NCBI GenBank assembly: GCA_963995505.1 | Contig: OZ023186.1 | Coordinates: forward strand, 6,820,001 to 6,884,000 | Direction of reading: 5' to 3' | DNA from: Hypericum androsaemum | Lineage: Eukaryota; Streptophyta; Magnoliopsida; Malpighiales; Hypericaceae | DNA length: 64,000 nt | Part shown: positions 11,405 to 22,316 of the stretch, piece after piece | How positions within the stretch are numbered: the stretch's first letter is position 1 | How the letters are laid out: each line of letters opens with the position of its first letter | Program-made: the position numbers and the translations under genes | The notes under the pieces: model-generated | What the model was told of the DNA's origin: nothing | The model's input: the letters and a program-made list of their open reading frames with translations, nothing else | Database searches by the model: none

Positions 11405-11815
11405 GTCAATTTTTTTGGTAGGTAAATATTCTTTATTAAAACGAAAGTTCAAAACAGAGTTAGCTAAAAAAGAAAGACAAGATACAGAGGCTCGATATTT
11501 ACATCAGTTACAACCCCACCCTGACCAAAACGTTCTCTCGACCTCAAGAGGTGAAGAAGAGAGACCTATAAATCCTTATAGTCAATCAAGAAAGTGAGCA
11601 GCGATTGATTATGAATGATCGAGGCATCCATTCAAAGGATATACTCTTGGGCATGAAAGAGCACAAAATGCAGGAGAAGCTCATTATCGCACCTCGCCTC
11701 ATTAAAGATAATACCATTACGAACAGCCATATGCCCCAAGTAATAGCAGCAAAAATCACTAACCAAATTCTCAATTTTAACTTACCCAACTTGAACTTTT
11801 TTTAAGAAACAACTT
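11405..11815 (-). mobile_element. LINE (non-LTR retrotransposon) 3' fragment
   Basis: On the minus strand it reads VIFAAITWGIWLF, then one frame over RNGIIFNEARCDNELLL. This matches the zf-RVT/C-terminal end of plant LINE ORF2, where WxxWxxRNxxIFN is typical. It is followed by a 3' UTR ending in AATAAAGAATATTTACCTAC and a run of A. It is therefore 5'-truncated and frameshifted, in the same orientation as the RLP fragment, and its A-tail abuts the RLP break. Confidence 0.7.
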
Positions 11816-11939
11816 CAACTTTTTTTTGATTTGTTTTTTTAGTTTCTTTGTATTGATTTGTTTAATGAATGAAAATGTCTCATTGCTATTTGAAAACTAT
11901 GAAAAGATAATTTAATTTTTAAAAATTAAATATATAAAA

Positions 11940-12210
11940 AAGTACGGACCCGCGGGTCACCTTGATGCTGCCCCATTTTTTAGGACCCAGATCATACCCG
12001 AATCCTTATTTTTTAAGAGGATAAGGGTAAAGATCCTGGTAGGATCCATAGGACCGTGATCCTTACCCTCTTTTTAAATGGTGGACCTAGATCCTACCTA
12101 AATTCTTATTTTTAAAGAAGATCAGGGTAAGGATCTGGATCTACCATTAAAAAAAAGGGTAAGGATCTGGGTCCTATGGATCCTACCAGGATCCTGCCCA
12201 TTGTCATTCC
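11940..12210. repeat. Palindromic and direct repeat cluster (MITE-like hairpin)
   Basis: Left arm from about 12031 (GATCCTGGTAGGATCCATAG ... GATCCTTACCCTCTTTTT) is repeated inverted, ending at about 12195 (AAAAAGGGTAAGGATCTGGG ... CCTATGGATCCTACCAGGAT). A looser direct repeat also exists (about 11970-12040 versus 12072-12140, with GGACCCAGATC/GGACCTAGATC). No coding capacity. Possibly a foldback MITE or two nested copies. Confidence 0.7.
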
Positions 12211-14910
12211 TAATTTTAAGAAATCAAATTCGTTATTCCATTTAATCAATTCTTATATCTAATTTAGTAAAATTACAAAATGAGTTTACCAAAATACTCT
12301 TAACTCACATTAGAACTCTAAAATCATAAAAACGCCATAGCAAAATTCATTTTTGTTAATAAAATGTTGCTCGGTATCCCAAATCTTGCTACTGCTGTTT
12401 TCAGTAAATCTAAAAAATGTTAGCTAATTTTCACTTCATGTATCGAACTTAATAACCTAATAAATGAATAACATGAAAATTTTAATTTTTGTTAGTTTCT
12501 AGAAATCAAATAATAAATTTTGCAAACATTTTTGTTTTATGAAAAAGGTATAACGAATAAACACTTACACGCCCAATTATATTATATGATACATGGGATA
12601 TAATTAAATATCCAGCAACTACATCACTCCATTTTGCTTTAAAATGTAAACAATGACTTCGACCAAAAGAAAGAGATGCAAACTGCTTCCACGGCACAAA
12701 ATCCATTTTTTAATATGGGGTTTGTATGATTTTTGAGATTTTATATGAGGTACGGTAGTTTAATAATCTCATGTTATGATCTTACTGAATTTGAGATAAA
12801 AATTTGTTAGAGGAATTAACGAGTTCAATTTTTTAAAATTTATGAACTAATTTATTAATGACTGTATCTCCTAGCACAGTATACGAAACCTTAGAGATTT
12901 TTTAGTTTTTTTCCCCTTAAAGAAACGAAGACGTGAACTACATAGGCACTATATATTAAATTTAGAGGTAACAAGTAATTAAATTAATTGACGAGTTAGA
13001 GTTTTTGAAAATGTATCAATATTAGATACTTATTAAAAAGAATTGATACCTTTCAAAGGTCTTATCCAGTTCGAATTTGGATTAATCGACGGAAAAAATA
13101 GATTTAGATATTCACAAGTAACACAATCTCAAAATTTCCAAGCTGCCAATCCAATCCTTATGCCTTTTTCTGAAAGCAACATTCGACGCGTAATCTGCAT
13201 CGTTCAACATCAATGTACGTGTGATATACGGATATTCGTTGTATTTAAAAAAAATTATAATTTGTATTACTCCAAAATATTCATTGTCATATCACATATC
13301 GTAATGCAACCACACATATGGTTTTTTTTATTCATAACACTTTTCTATATCTTTAATAATTATAATGCGTAAAAATATTGGTTTATATAATGTATAATTT
13401 GAACGTTTACATGAGTTTTCCATGAGGCTGGATGCTTTGAATTTCTTTGGTTAAAGAACTGGAATTTCTTTCACACAAAAAAGGAACTAAAAATTCCTTA
13501 GTCCTCGAAAGTTGGCGGTTGATGCAGATTTGATTTGATTTCTGTTCTTAATCGATTTACATAAATGAAGGGTTATCCCTTGTCTAACTTAAGTATCTCT
13601 TGCAGATGCATACATTGATCACCCATTTTCCATTAATCAGAAGAAACACATGATTTCCAGTTTTGCACGAAAACGGATTTTTAGTTTCAGAGCCGACTGC
13701 TTTTTTCCCATGAGAATCATATGCTTAGGGTTAGGATACTAATTCCCTGATGGGAAAAAAAGAAGTTTGGTCTCCATCATTTAGGAACCTAAGAAAAGAT
13801 TGATATTTTTTTAAATACAATCTGTTATTCGAATATCTGGGCCACTAATCCATGTTTGAGTTAAATAAGATACTTGTAGTAGAGAAAAACAAGTATTTGA
13901 AATTACTATGTACTTGATGCTAATTTAACTATTTGTACGTGGAAGAAAAGATTAATAGGAGCTGAGAAAAGTAAAATTTAAATAGTAGGACCATCACACT
14001 CAAAGTTGATAAGATTTTTTTACGAGTTTGAAAACATTTGGGATAGAAAGTAAAAAACCAAAAGCAATGAGAGGGCATAACAGCTGCGAGAAATGATAAT
14101 TTGAAAAGGAAAGCAGCAGAAGAGTTCCAAATTCCATTAAATCTCTGGCACACAAACGGAAAGAACTGAATCAGATATTGGCAAAAGATGATAGTGGGAC
14201 CCCAAAATCAGCCAAGCTCCAGCTTTAAGGCACGTTCTCATCAATGGCATCCCCGTATGGTTCAAGTTCAACAATTAAGGGTGAAGGAAAAGGGAGGAGG
14301 CCACCAGAAAACAAGATTTAGTCTCTACTACTAAGCTCTGATCAAAATCGGAATGAGGGCCAGAGAAGGGAAAGTTTTGAAAAGCAAACAAGGTGCAACT
14401 TATTCATTCTATTCACTATAGAGTAACTACTACACTGGTCCGGTACCATATCAGGTCTTCACGATCGAGAGATAAGAGAGAGAGCAATCATTTAGTAGAT
14501 GAATCTATGCGGCAACATTGAAGTGAAATGCTTTTTCCCCTTCTCCATTTCAAGAGTGTTCCAACAAGTTTAAAACCAACAAACAGGCATATGAACAAAA
14601 CAAGTTATAAATGCTCAAAATCATCCCCTTTTTGCAGTTGTTCTAGGTTCATCGTACTTAGAAGTAGCGAACAAAAGTGAAAGACACTAACAAGCCAAGC
14701 TACTAGACAATAAGCAACAGAGGAAACAAGTAGAGACAATCGATAAAGTGCCACAAGAATAATGGAAACGCAGAAACAGACGACCCAACCAGAACTTAAA
14801 ACATCAAACTAAAGTGTCCTAGCAGGAGAAAGAATTCTCATCAGACTTATCTGCCATGTTCCCTTTTTTGTTGTAGCAAATTTTTGGTATCTGGTATCAG
14901 GAGAAGGTCC
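12211..14910. other. AT-rich intergenic region; right end is calmodulin 3' flank
   Basis: No gene, RNA gene or clear mobile element seen from 12211 to about 14400. The stretch from about 14500 to 14910 is probably the calmodulin 3' UTR and terminator region (minus strand), because it follows the stop codon directly. Confidence 0.5.
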
Positions 14911-16213
<1,303 letters not shown>

Positions 16214-16307
16214 TTCTTCTTCTGCTTCTTCTTCTTCTTCTTCGTTGGAGAGAGGGGAAAATACCGAGAGGGAGGCTGATGGGGAGAGAAACACAGGAAA
16301 ATGGGGG

Positions 16308-16315
16308 TTATTTAT
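16308..16315 (-). promoter_or_regulatory. TATA-like box of the calmodulin gene
   Basis: Minus-strand ATAAATAA (CACATAAATAACC), about 95 bp before the ATG at 16213, which leaves room for a short CT-rich leader. Position and sequence fit a plant TATA box; no experiment supports it. Confidence 0.4.
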
Positions 16316-16417
16316 GTGTGTGGTAATTTCGGATTTTCTTCTAACCTCTAAATCGCTCTCTTAATCTTTCTCTCTCCTCTGGCCTTTTTTTTCTAGAAGA
16401 AAACAGGGAAAGGAAAA

Positions 16418-17598
16418 GGGAAAATTATTTTCAAGTCCGTCGAGTTTGCTTAAATATACTCAAAAGTCTCTCATGTTCACAAAATACATTTCAAAGTCCC
16501 TCTAGTTTGCTTTTATTCTACTTTCGGGTTCCTAAATGAATTTTTTTTGTCATTGAAATGACAAAAATACCCTTAAAACAAAAAAAAATTGCTGACATCA
16601 TTTCTCCTTCTCCGACGAACAAAAACCGAATCTGACATCATCATCAACAAGCTTCAAAGATCCGCCAAACCCAGACACCAAATCTGAACCACCACCCCGA
16701 CGATGACTCCCCTCTCCTCTAATCAACCTCGACGGCGACATGGAGGAGCTCATGGCCTTGGCGGGCTCGGGATTGGCCTTTAACTCCTCCCCACGATTAG
16801 GTCTGAGGGGGGACCCATCACCAGCTCCTTCGACATCGCGTACCTCCTTCAACTCCTCCGGTGGTGGAATGGCCAGGTGGGCCTCTTCCCAACAGCTGCG
16901 TTCAGAACCAGAGAGGTCGGGTGGCACCGGTCAAGAGAGAGAGAGAGAGAGGAGGAGAAGGAGAGTCGAGAGGGAACATTGAGCAGATGGTGGGATCAGG
17001 TAGTGGATCGACGAGCGAACAAAAAGTAGCTATGGAGCAGCAGCGATGGCGGGATCGACGGCAGGATGGCGGGATCGACAGCAGAATGGCGGGATCGGCA
17101 ATAGGACAGCGGGATCGGTGAGCCAACGATCTTGGTGAACAGACCGAGGCATCAGAGATGATGAGCAAAGGAGAAAAAGCTCCACAAAGAGCGACAAGTG
17201 CAGCCGACGAGCGACGGAGCAGCAACTGAGACAACAGGATTGAATCTTGGTTTTAGTTTGATCATGTTTGTTCTTGATCTTCGATATAGTTAGAACTATG
17301 TTTAATTGAAAGTTTGTTTAGTTGGAAGCTTTATTTAATCGTTGAAGTGGAATGAAGAAATGATGATGTCATTGGCTAGGAGAAAGAGGAAGAGATGATG
17401 TCAGCATTTTTATTTTTGTTCTAAAGGGGTATTTTAGTCATTTTATTAACAAAAATGAAAAAAAGAGCTGCTAATGTGCGCCAGGGATCCAAAAGTATAA
17501 TAAAAACAAACTAGATGGACTTTGAAATGTATTTTGTGAACATGAGAGACTTTTGAATATATTTAAGTAAACTCGAAGAACTTGAGAGTAATTTTCTC
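16418..17598. mobile_element. Foldback MULE-like element A, long TIRs
   Basis: The first roughly 160 bp (AAAATTATTTTCAAGTCCGT ... GCTTAAATATACTCAAAAGT ... CATTGAAATGACAAAAATAC) recur inverted at 17430-17598. The interior (about 16600-17270) is GC-rich and unlike the AT-rich flanks, as expected for captured gene DNA, but I cannot name a source gene. It holds an imperfect GATGGCGGGATCGACGGCAG-type short tandem repeat at about 17045-17117. No exact 9-bp target duplication. The TIRs match those of elements at 53896 and 57154. It ends 205 bp upstream of the calmodulin ATG. Confidence 0.85.
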
Positions 17599-17798
17599 AA
17601 AGAAAATGCTAATTGGGTTTTATTTTTATGGGGTCCCTTTGTTGTAGATTTTTTATTTTTTACATTTTCTGTTTTCTATAGAAGGTTTTGGAATTGGGCT
17701 GGTGTGGTATTGTAACCAGGAAAATAAATGGAGGGGGAAAGTGAGATGATGTGCGTGGGGTCCAAGGCTCTTATTGAATGTGTGTGGTATATCTTTTA

Positions 17799-18681
17799 GA
17801 GCAAATTGCTCTCAGGTCTCTGGTATTTGTTTAAATTATTATTTTTGTCCCTGCTGTTTCAAAATTGAAAATTTAGTTCCCTAGTTTGCTTTTATTGTAC
17901 TCTAAGGTCCCTAAGAGTCAACCGCTGATGTCATCGGTCAAAAAATTTTCAAAATGATAGTTTTACCCTTATAATAAAACAAAAGTTCCGGTCATCTTTT
18001 TCGGTCACAATCCGGTGCCTCTAAACCCTAGCTCGCCGAGCCATCCCTCTCCTCTCCTCGCCCCCTCCTCCTCCTTTCCCCTCTAACCCCATCCCTCTGG
18101 GCCCCACCTTCTCTTGCCTCACTCCCAACCACAATCCCGCCATCTTCTCCCCTAAGTCCTTCCTCGGCCCTCATTTCTCCCGCCGCCATTTCTCCTCCGC
18201 TCCTCCTCGGGGCGGGGACAGCGATGGCGAGGAAGAAGAGGGCAGTGAAGGGGAGGATGGCGAGTGTGAGTACGAGGAGGGAGTCGCGGTGGCGTCCGGT
18301 TCGGTGAAGGAGTACACGATGGAGGAGAAGGAGGCGGAGGCCGCCTCTATCGGGTATAGAGTGGTCGGGCTTCTCCAGCCCAACGACCGCGTGTTCAAAA
18401 GCTACGAGCCTGTCTTGGCTGTGGTTCATTTTGAAATTAACCGGATGGATGGCTCGACGAGGAGAGGAGAGGGATGGCTCGGCGAGCTCGGGTTTGGAGG
18501 CACCGGATTATGGCCGAAAAAGATGACCGGAGCGCCGGAGAAGATGATCGGAATTTTAAAATTATTTTGACCGATGACATCAACGATTGACTCTTAGGGA
18601 CCTTAGAGTACAATAAAAGTATACTAGGGGGACAAAAATAATAATTTAAGCAAACACCAGAGACATAAGGGCAATTTACTC
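17799..18681. mobile_element. Pack-MULE-like element B carrying an L21m gene fragment
   Basis: Starts GAGCAAATTGCTCTCAGGTC and ends with the inverted version (GGGCAATTTACTC). The TIRs extend roughly 230-260 bp (left to about 18060, right from about 18454). An exact 9-bp direct repeat TATCTTTTA flanks both ends (17790-17798 and 18682-18690), the target duplication size of Mutator-like elements. The interior is GC-rich and contains a recognisable piece of a nuclear gene for mitochondrial ribosomal protein L21. No transposase. This fits the definition of a Pack-MULE. Confidence 0.88.
18061..18453 (+). pseudogene. Captured fragment of mitochondrial ribosomal protein L21 gene (NFD1-like)
   Basis: The + frame through 18289 reads a Ser/Arg-rich presequence-like start (FSRRHFSSAPPRGGDSDGEE), an acidic linker (EGSEGEDGECEYEEG), then EKEAEAASIGYRVVGLLQPN and DRVFKSYEPVLAVVHFE. 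This matches the region just before and at the start of the L21 domain in plant mitochondrial L21 (Arabidopsis NFD1: EAEEIGYKVMGPLKPSERLF, then KPYEPVFAIVQ). It stops where the right TIR begins; the RNA-binding core is absent, so it cannot act as L21. The frame stays open into the TIR, so a chimeric peptide is possible. The identification rests on remembered family sequence. Confidence 0.8.
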
Positions 18682-19584
18682 TATCTTTTATCGTGTAAAG
18701 TAATAAAAGAGATAACGTGATTATGCACGCAAGGAGCTACGATTTTACATTAACAAAACTAAGAGAAAAGAAAATTAAATTAAAGAATAACGGTAACGTT
18801 GACCAACGGTGTAGTCGGATAAATCAGACAGTTCTACTGGCCGTCGCGACGTTGACCAACGGTGTAGTCTCCCTTCAGATGTTACCATAAAAATCTAATC
18901 TCTAATCTCATATCCGGTACCAATTGGTCAGCCAGTTGAACCACATTTTTTAAAAATGGTAAAGGACACATGCCGGCCCATAATTTGTACTAATTTACAA
19001 ATAACCCCACTCGTAATTTTTTTTAAATTCCATAGGCAACTAGCCGATTAATATTTATTAACCACATGTTGGCACACTAGAAAAGATATATTGGGGTAGG
19101 CTAACTCCCTTAAGATCGTCTAAATGCATGTCTAGGCAATATAAATGAGGGAACTCGATAGGGTACAATCATCATCATAACATAATGTTGAGAGTTAAGA
19201 CAAACTTAAACAAGACATCAGCCACACAATTTCTTTCTCTTCACGTATGTTGTATCTGTGTCTTGTAATCTCGCCCAAGCTGTTCCTTAGCTCAGCTAAT
19301 CAGGTTGGATAATGGGTGGTCTCTTGCAATATCCTAACCCGCACAAAGTAGAGGCATGGATCAATAACCAGGCATTGGAATCCAGGCTCCTATGCTAGTT
19401 CAAGCCCCAAAATTAATGCCCAAATCTTAGCCACCTGGGACGGGACGTACATTACCCAATCCCCTTGGCAAAGGACTAAAGCCAATAGTTAGGTGCATTT
19501 CAAATAACCTCATCAACTTTTGACACCCAGAGTTCTCTGTTGAAGTTCCATCGATATTTAACTTAACAAATTCATCAAGTGTTC
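18682..19584. other. Intergenic region, no gene seen
   Basis: AT-rich, with a short direct repeat of the CGTTGACCAACGGTGTAGTC type near 18795 and 18850. No reading frame with recognisable content. Confidence 0.5.
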
Positions 19585-19915
19585 TGTAACGCTCCGTGAT
19601 CCGACTGACTATTTTCACAGACCAACACAGGTCTTCTTCGGTGTGTTTTATCCTCACTCACACGCATCCCGAAAACTTCCCAGAAGGTCACCCATCCTGA
19701 TCCTACTCCCGGTCAAACATGTTTAACCTTAGAGTTCTCTCAGGATGTGTACCAGAAAAGAAGGTGTACCTTGCTGATATGGATAGTACCAATCAAATCA
19801 CTTAAGGCTTTCAGACAGAACATATCATTTTTGGCGTATCACATACACCCCTCCTTAAATATGTGACGTCCTCGTTGCGCCAGACAGAACACATAACAGT
19901 TCCAGAATCGTATTT

Positions 19916-19927
19916 GCTCTGATACCA
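19916..19927 (-). other. Primer binding site (initiator tRNA-Met type)
   Basis: Minus strand reads TGGTATCAGAGC, complementary to the 3' end of plant initiator tRNA-Met. It starts 2 bp after the 5' LTR end (TGTAGCGC on +), the expected spacing for an LTR retroelement. Confidence 0.85.
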
Positions 19928-20021
19928 AATGTAGCGCTACTTGATCCGACCAACTATCTCCACAAACCAACACAGGTCTTTTCTATCGTATTTTGTCCTC
20001 ACTCACACGCATCCCAAAAAA

Positions 20022-20090
20022 TACTTTTCAGGAGGTCACCCATCCTGATCATACTCTCCGCCAAACGCGTTTAGCCATGGAGTTCTCTCA
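20022..20090 (-). other. 5S-rRNA-like segment in the TRIM LTR
   Basis: Minus strand: AGAACTCCATGGCTAAACGC, GTTTGGCGGAGAGTATGATC, then AGGATGGGTGACCTCCTG. Compare 5S rRNA: AGAACTCCGCAGTTAAGCGT, GCTTGGGCGAGAGTAGTACT, AGGATGGGTGACCTCCTGGG. The internal pol III promoter portion (A box to C box region) is preserved in outline. It is not a functional 5S gene, because the 5' third is replaced. Equivalent copies lie at about 19675-19740 and, inverted, at about 20140-20205. Confidence 0.8.
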
Positions 20091-20299
20091 GGATGTGTGC
20101 CGGAAAGGAAGGTGCACCTTATTTTCCGACACACATTCTGAGAGAACTCTAGGGTGAAACACGTTTGGCTGGGAGTAGGATCAGGATGGGTGACATCCTG
20201 GGAAGTATTTTTTGGGATGCGTGTGAGTGAGGATAAAACACGCTGGAAAAGACCCGGGCTGGTCTGTGGAGACAGTCGGTCCGATCACGGAGCGTTACA

Positions 20300-20789
20300 T
20301 GTTCTGATCCATAATTCCAAGATCTCACGGAGTGGGGAGTGAAATATTTGGTTTAAATATAATTCAAGCAATCACCTGCACACAATTTAGCCCATACTAT
20401 TTGCAAAATTTTTACTTATTGGCCTTTTTTTTATAGAAATCATTTTACTTATTGGCGCGGTGCGCTTACCCATCTAAAAGAACTCGTTTTTCCTTGGGAA
20501 TGTTGATTGTGACCTCATAGGTCAACGATTGTTCGAATTTGGATGAACTCAAATTCAGAAAACTATAATTCATATTTGATTTGTGCAATGTTGAATTCGA
20601 ATACGAATTTAGATTCATATGAGCCGGTCCAAATTCGAATTGAATTTTTGACAAATCGAATTGATATTCATGGTCACCACTATCTAGTCAGATATGTTAA
20701 TACTTTCACCGGTTGAGGTATGAGTGACCATGGTTCGAATTCAGATAAATTAAAATTATATTCACCGAAATTCAAAATATTAAAAATTA
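20300..20789. other. AT-rich repeat-like DNA interrupted by element C
   Basis: Carries many AATTCGAATT-type stretches (20530-20660) that resume after the insertion (21137-21240), so element C appears nested in older repetitive DNA. No gene. Confidence 0.45.
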
Positions 20790-21127
20790 GGGCAAATTAC
20801 CCCCTAGTCCCTGGTGTTTGGTCATCTTCTCTTTTGAGTCCCTGCATTTTAAAAACTAATTTTACCATCCCTCGACTTTGGTTTTATCAACTCTCGGGTC
20901 CTTGGCTGACGTCAGCACTCATTTTTTTAAAGAAAAATGACCAAAATATCCTTGGAGATGATAATTTTTTAAGGGTATTTTGGTCATTTTTATGAAAAAA
21001 GGGTGCTGACATCAGGCAGGGACTCGAGAGTTGATAAAACCAAAGTCGAGGGACGTAAAATCAGCTTTTAAAATGCAAGGACCCAAGAGAGAATGACCAA
21101 ATACTAGAGACTAGGGGTAATTTACCC
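20790..21127. mobile_element. MULE-like MITE C (338 bp foldback)
   Basis: Terminal inverted repeats of about 150 bp: GGGCAAATTACCCCCTAGTC ... TCGACTTTGGTTTTATCAAC on the left, inverse on the right, with only a short centre (GGGTATTTTGGTCATTTT-like on both sides). It is flanked by TAAAAATTA (20781-20789) and TAAAAACTA (21128-21136), a 9-bp duplication with one mismatch. The TIR wording (AAATTAC..., TTTGTCATTTTT, GACCC) relates it to elements A, B, D and E. It is the minimal, no-cargo version. Confidence 0.82.
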
Positions 21128-21509
21128 TAAAAACTATGATTGGTATTTGATTTTTCCAAAAGAGAATTCAAATATAAAATCAAATTTAAATTTGAATCAA
21201 ATTTTCCACAAATCAAATCGAATTGGATTCAATTCATGCACAGTGTTACCCTTAGGACCACCCACATCGGTGATCGCTTGGAAGCGATCACCGCTCCACG
21301 ACAAAGGGCAAAACTAAAAAAAAATAGAAAAGCTTGGCATTTTGGCCGATCCGCTCCGCTGGCCGAGCGGTGCTCACGATTTTTTTTACTCTTAATCTAA
21401 TTCTAATGATACGTGACACAATATTATTCGTTGAAATAGATACTAATAGATATTATTTGTTGTTTATAATAATAAATAATATCTTTTGATAAAATAAAAA
21501 ATATGAAAA

Positions 21510-21838
21510 TTACACTCTGAATTTGAAGAAGTCATAAACTAAAAAGTTGTAGATATGTATTTCACCTTTGCAAAGCAACTTGAATCAACTCAATTAGACT
21601 CCGGAATAAAAAGTTGTGTAAACTTGTCCTCGTAACTCGCTCGACTATTGACTTCAAACATAATTTCGACAATCTTACACTCAGAATTTGAAGAAGTTAT
21701 AAACTAAAAGTTGTAGATATATGTTTCACCTTCGCAAAGCAACTTGTATCAACTCAATCGCACTCCGGAATAAGAAGTTGAGGAAACTCGTCCTCGTAAC
21801 TCGCTCGACTATTGACTTTAAATGTATTTTCGATATTC
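21510..21838. repeat. Two tandem copies of a 165-bp unit
   Basis: Unit one (from 21510) and unit two (from 21675) share TTACACTC(T/A)GAATTTGAAG, AAAGTTGTAGATAT, GCAAAGCAACTTG, CTCCGGAATAA and TCGTAACTCGCTCGACTATT, with about 10 percent differences. No coding content. Similar units are common in plant LTR retrotransposon or satellite debris. Confidence 0.8.
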
Positions 21839-22316
21839 ATTTGCAGCTCGATTTATTTCTTTCTAATTTTGTATTCCAACTTTCGTAATCTTAATTTTGT
21901 TATTTTATTTTAATTTTTTCCTTGTTCTAATTATAGACAAATTTTATATATTTATTGCAATTTATATGTAAACATAAATTAAATTATAGATAATATGTAG
22001 ATGAGAGAGAAATTAATTATTTATTTGGTGAACAGATTAGATGAGATTACCAATAAAGATGATAAAAAATTGGGTTAAATTGGATCAGATAGAAAAGTAA
22101 TTTAATGGAAGCGAAATTAATTATTTATTCGGTGAGCGGATTGGATCCCAAGACCCGACCCATGATGACCATCTTATCCCCAAAATAAAGCAGAAGAAAA
22201 AGGAAAATCATGACAATTTCCTTCTCGTCTAGGCAATTCCCCGTTTGACTGTTTTCAATACCGCTTCTTCACTTCCCACCAGATCACGAGCAAGACCAAT
22301 AGGAAGAGGAAGAGGC

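Larger units (their letters stand above)
19585..20299 (-). mobile_element. Cassandra-type TRIM retrotransposon with an extra inverted LTR piece
   Basis: Minus-orientation element. 3' LTR at 19585-19847 (starts TGTATGTGATACGCC, ends CGGAGCGTTACA on -), preceded by a purine tract AAGGAGGGG. The internal region is only about 80 bp. A PBS lies at 19916-19927. A 5' LTR partial copy spans 19930-20120. At 20120 the sequence flips, and an inverted copy of the LTR end follows (20121-20299), giving a roughly 178-bp palindrome. The LTRs contain a 5S-rRNA-like segment, the hallmark of Cassandra. There is no coding region, as in TRIMs generally. The flip reflects nested insertion or recombination between LTRs. 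Confidence 0.88.

Noticed and set aside
20022..20090. Functional 5S rRNA gene
   Set aside because: Only the central and 3' parts resemble 5S, and it lies inside a TRIM LTR with PBS and PPT; the start and termination context are missing.
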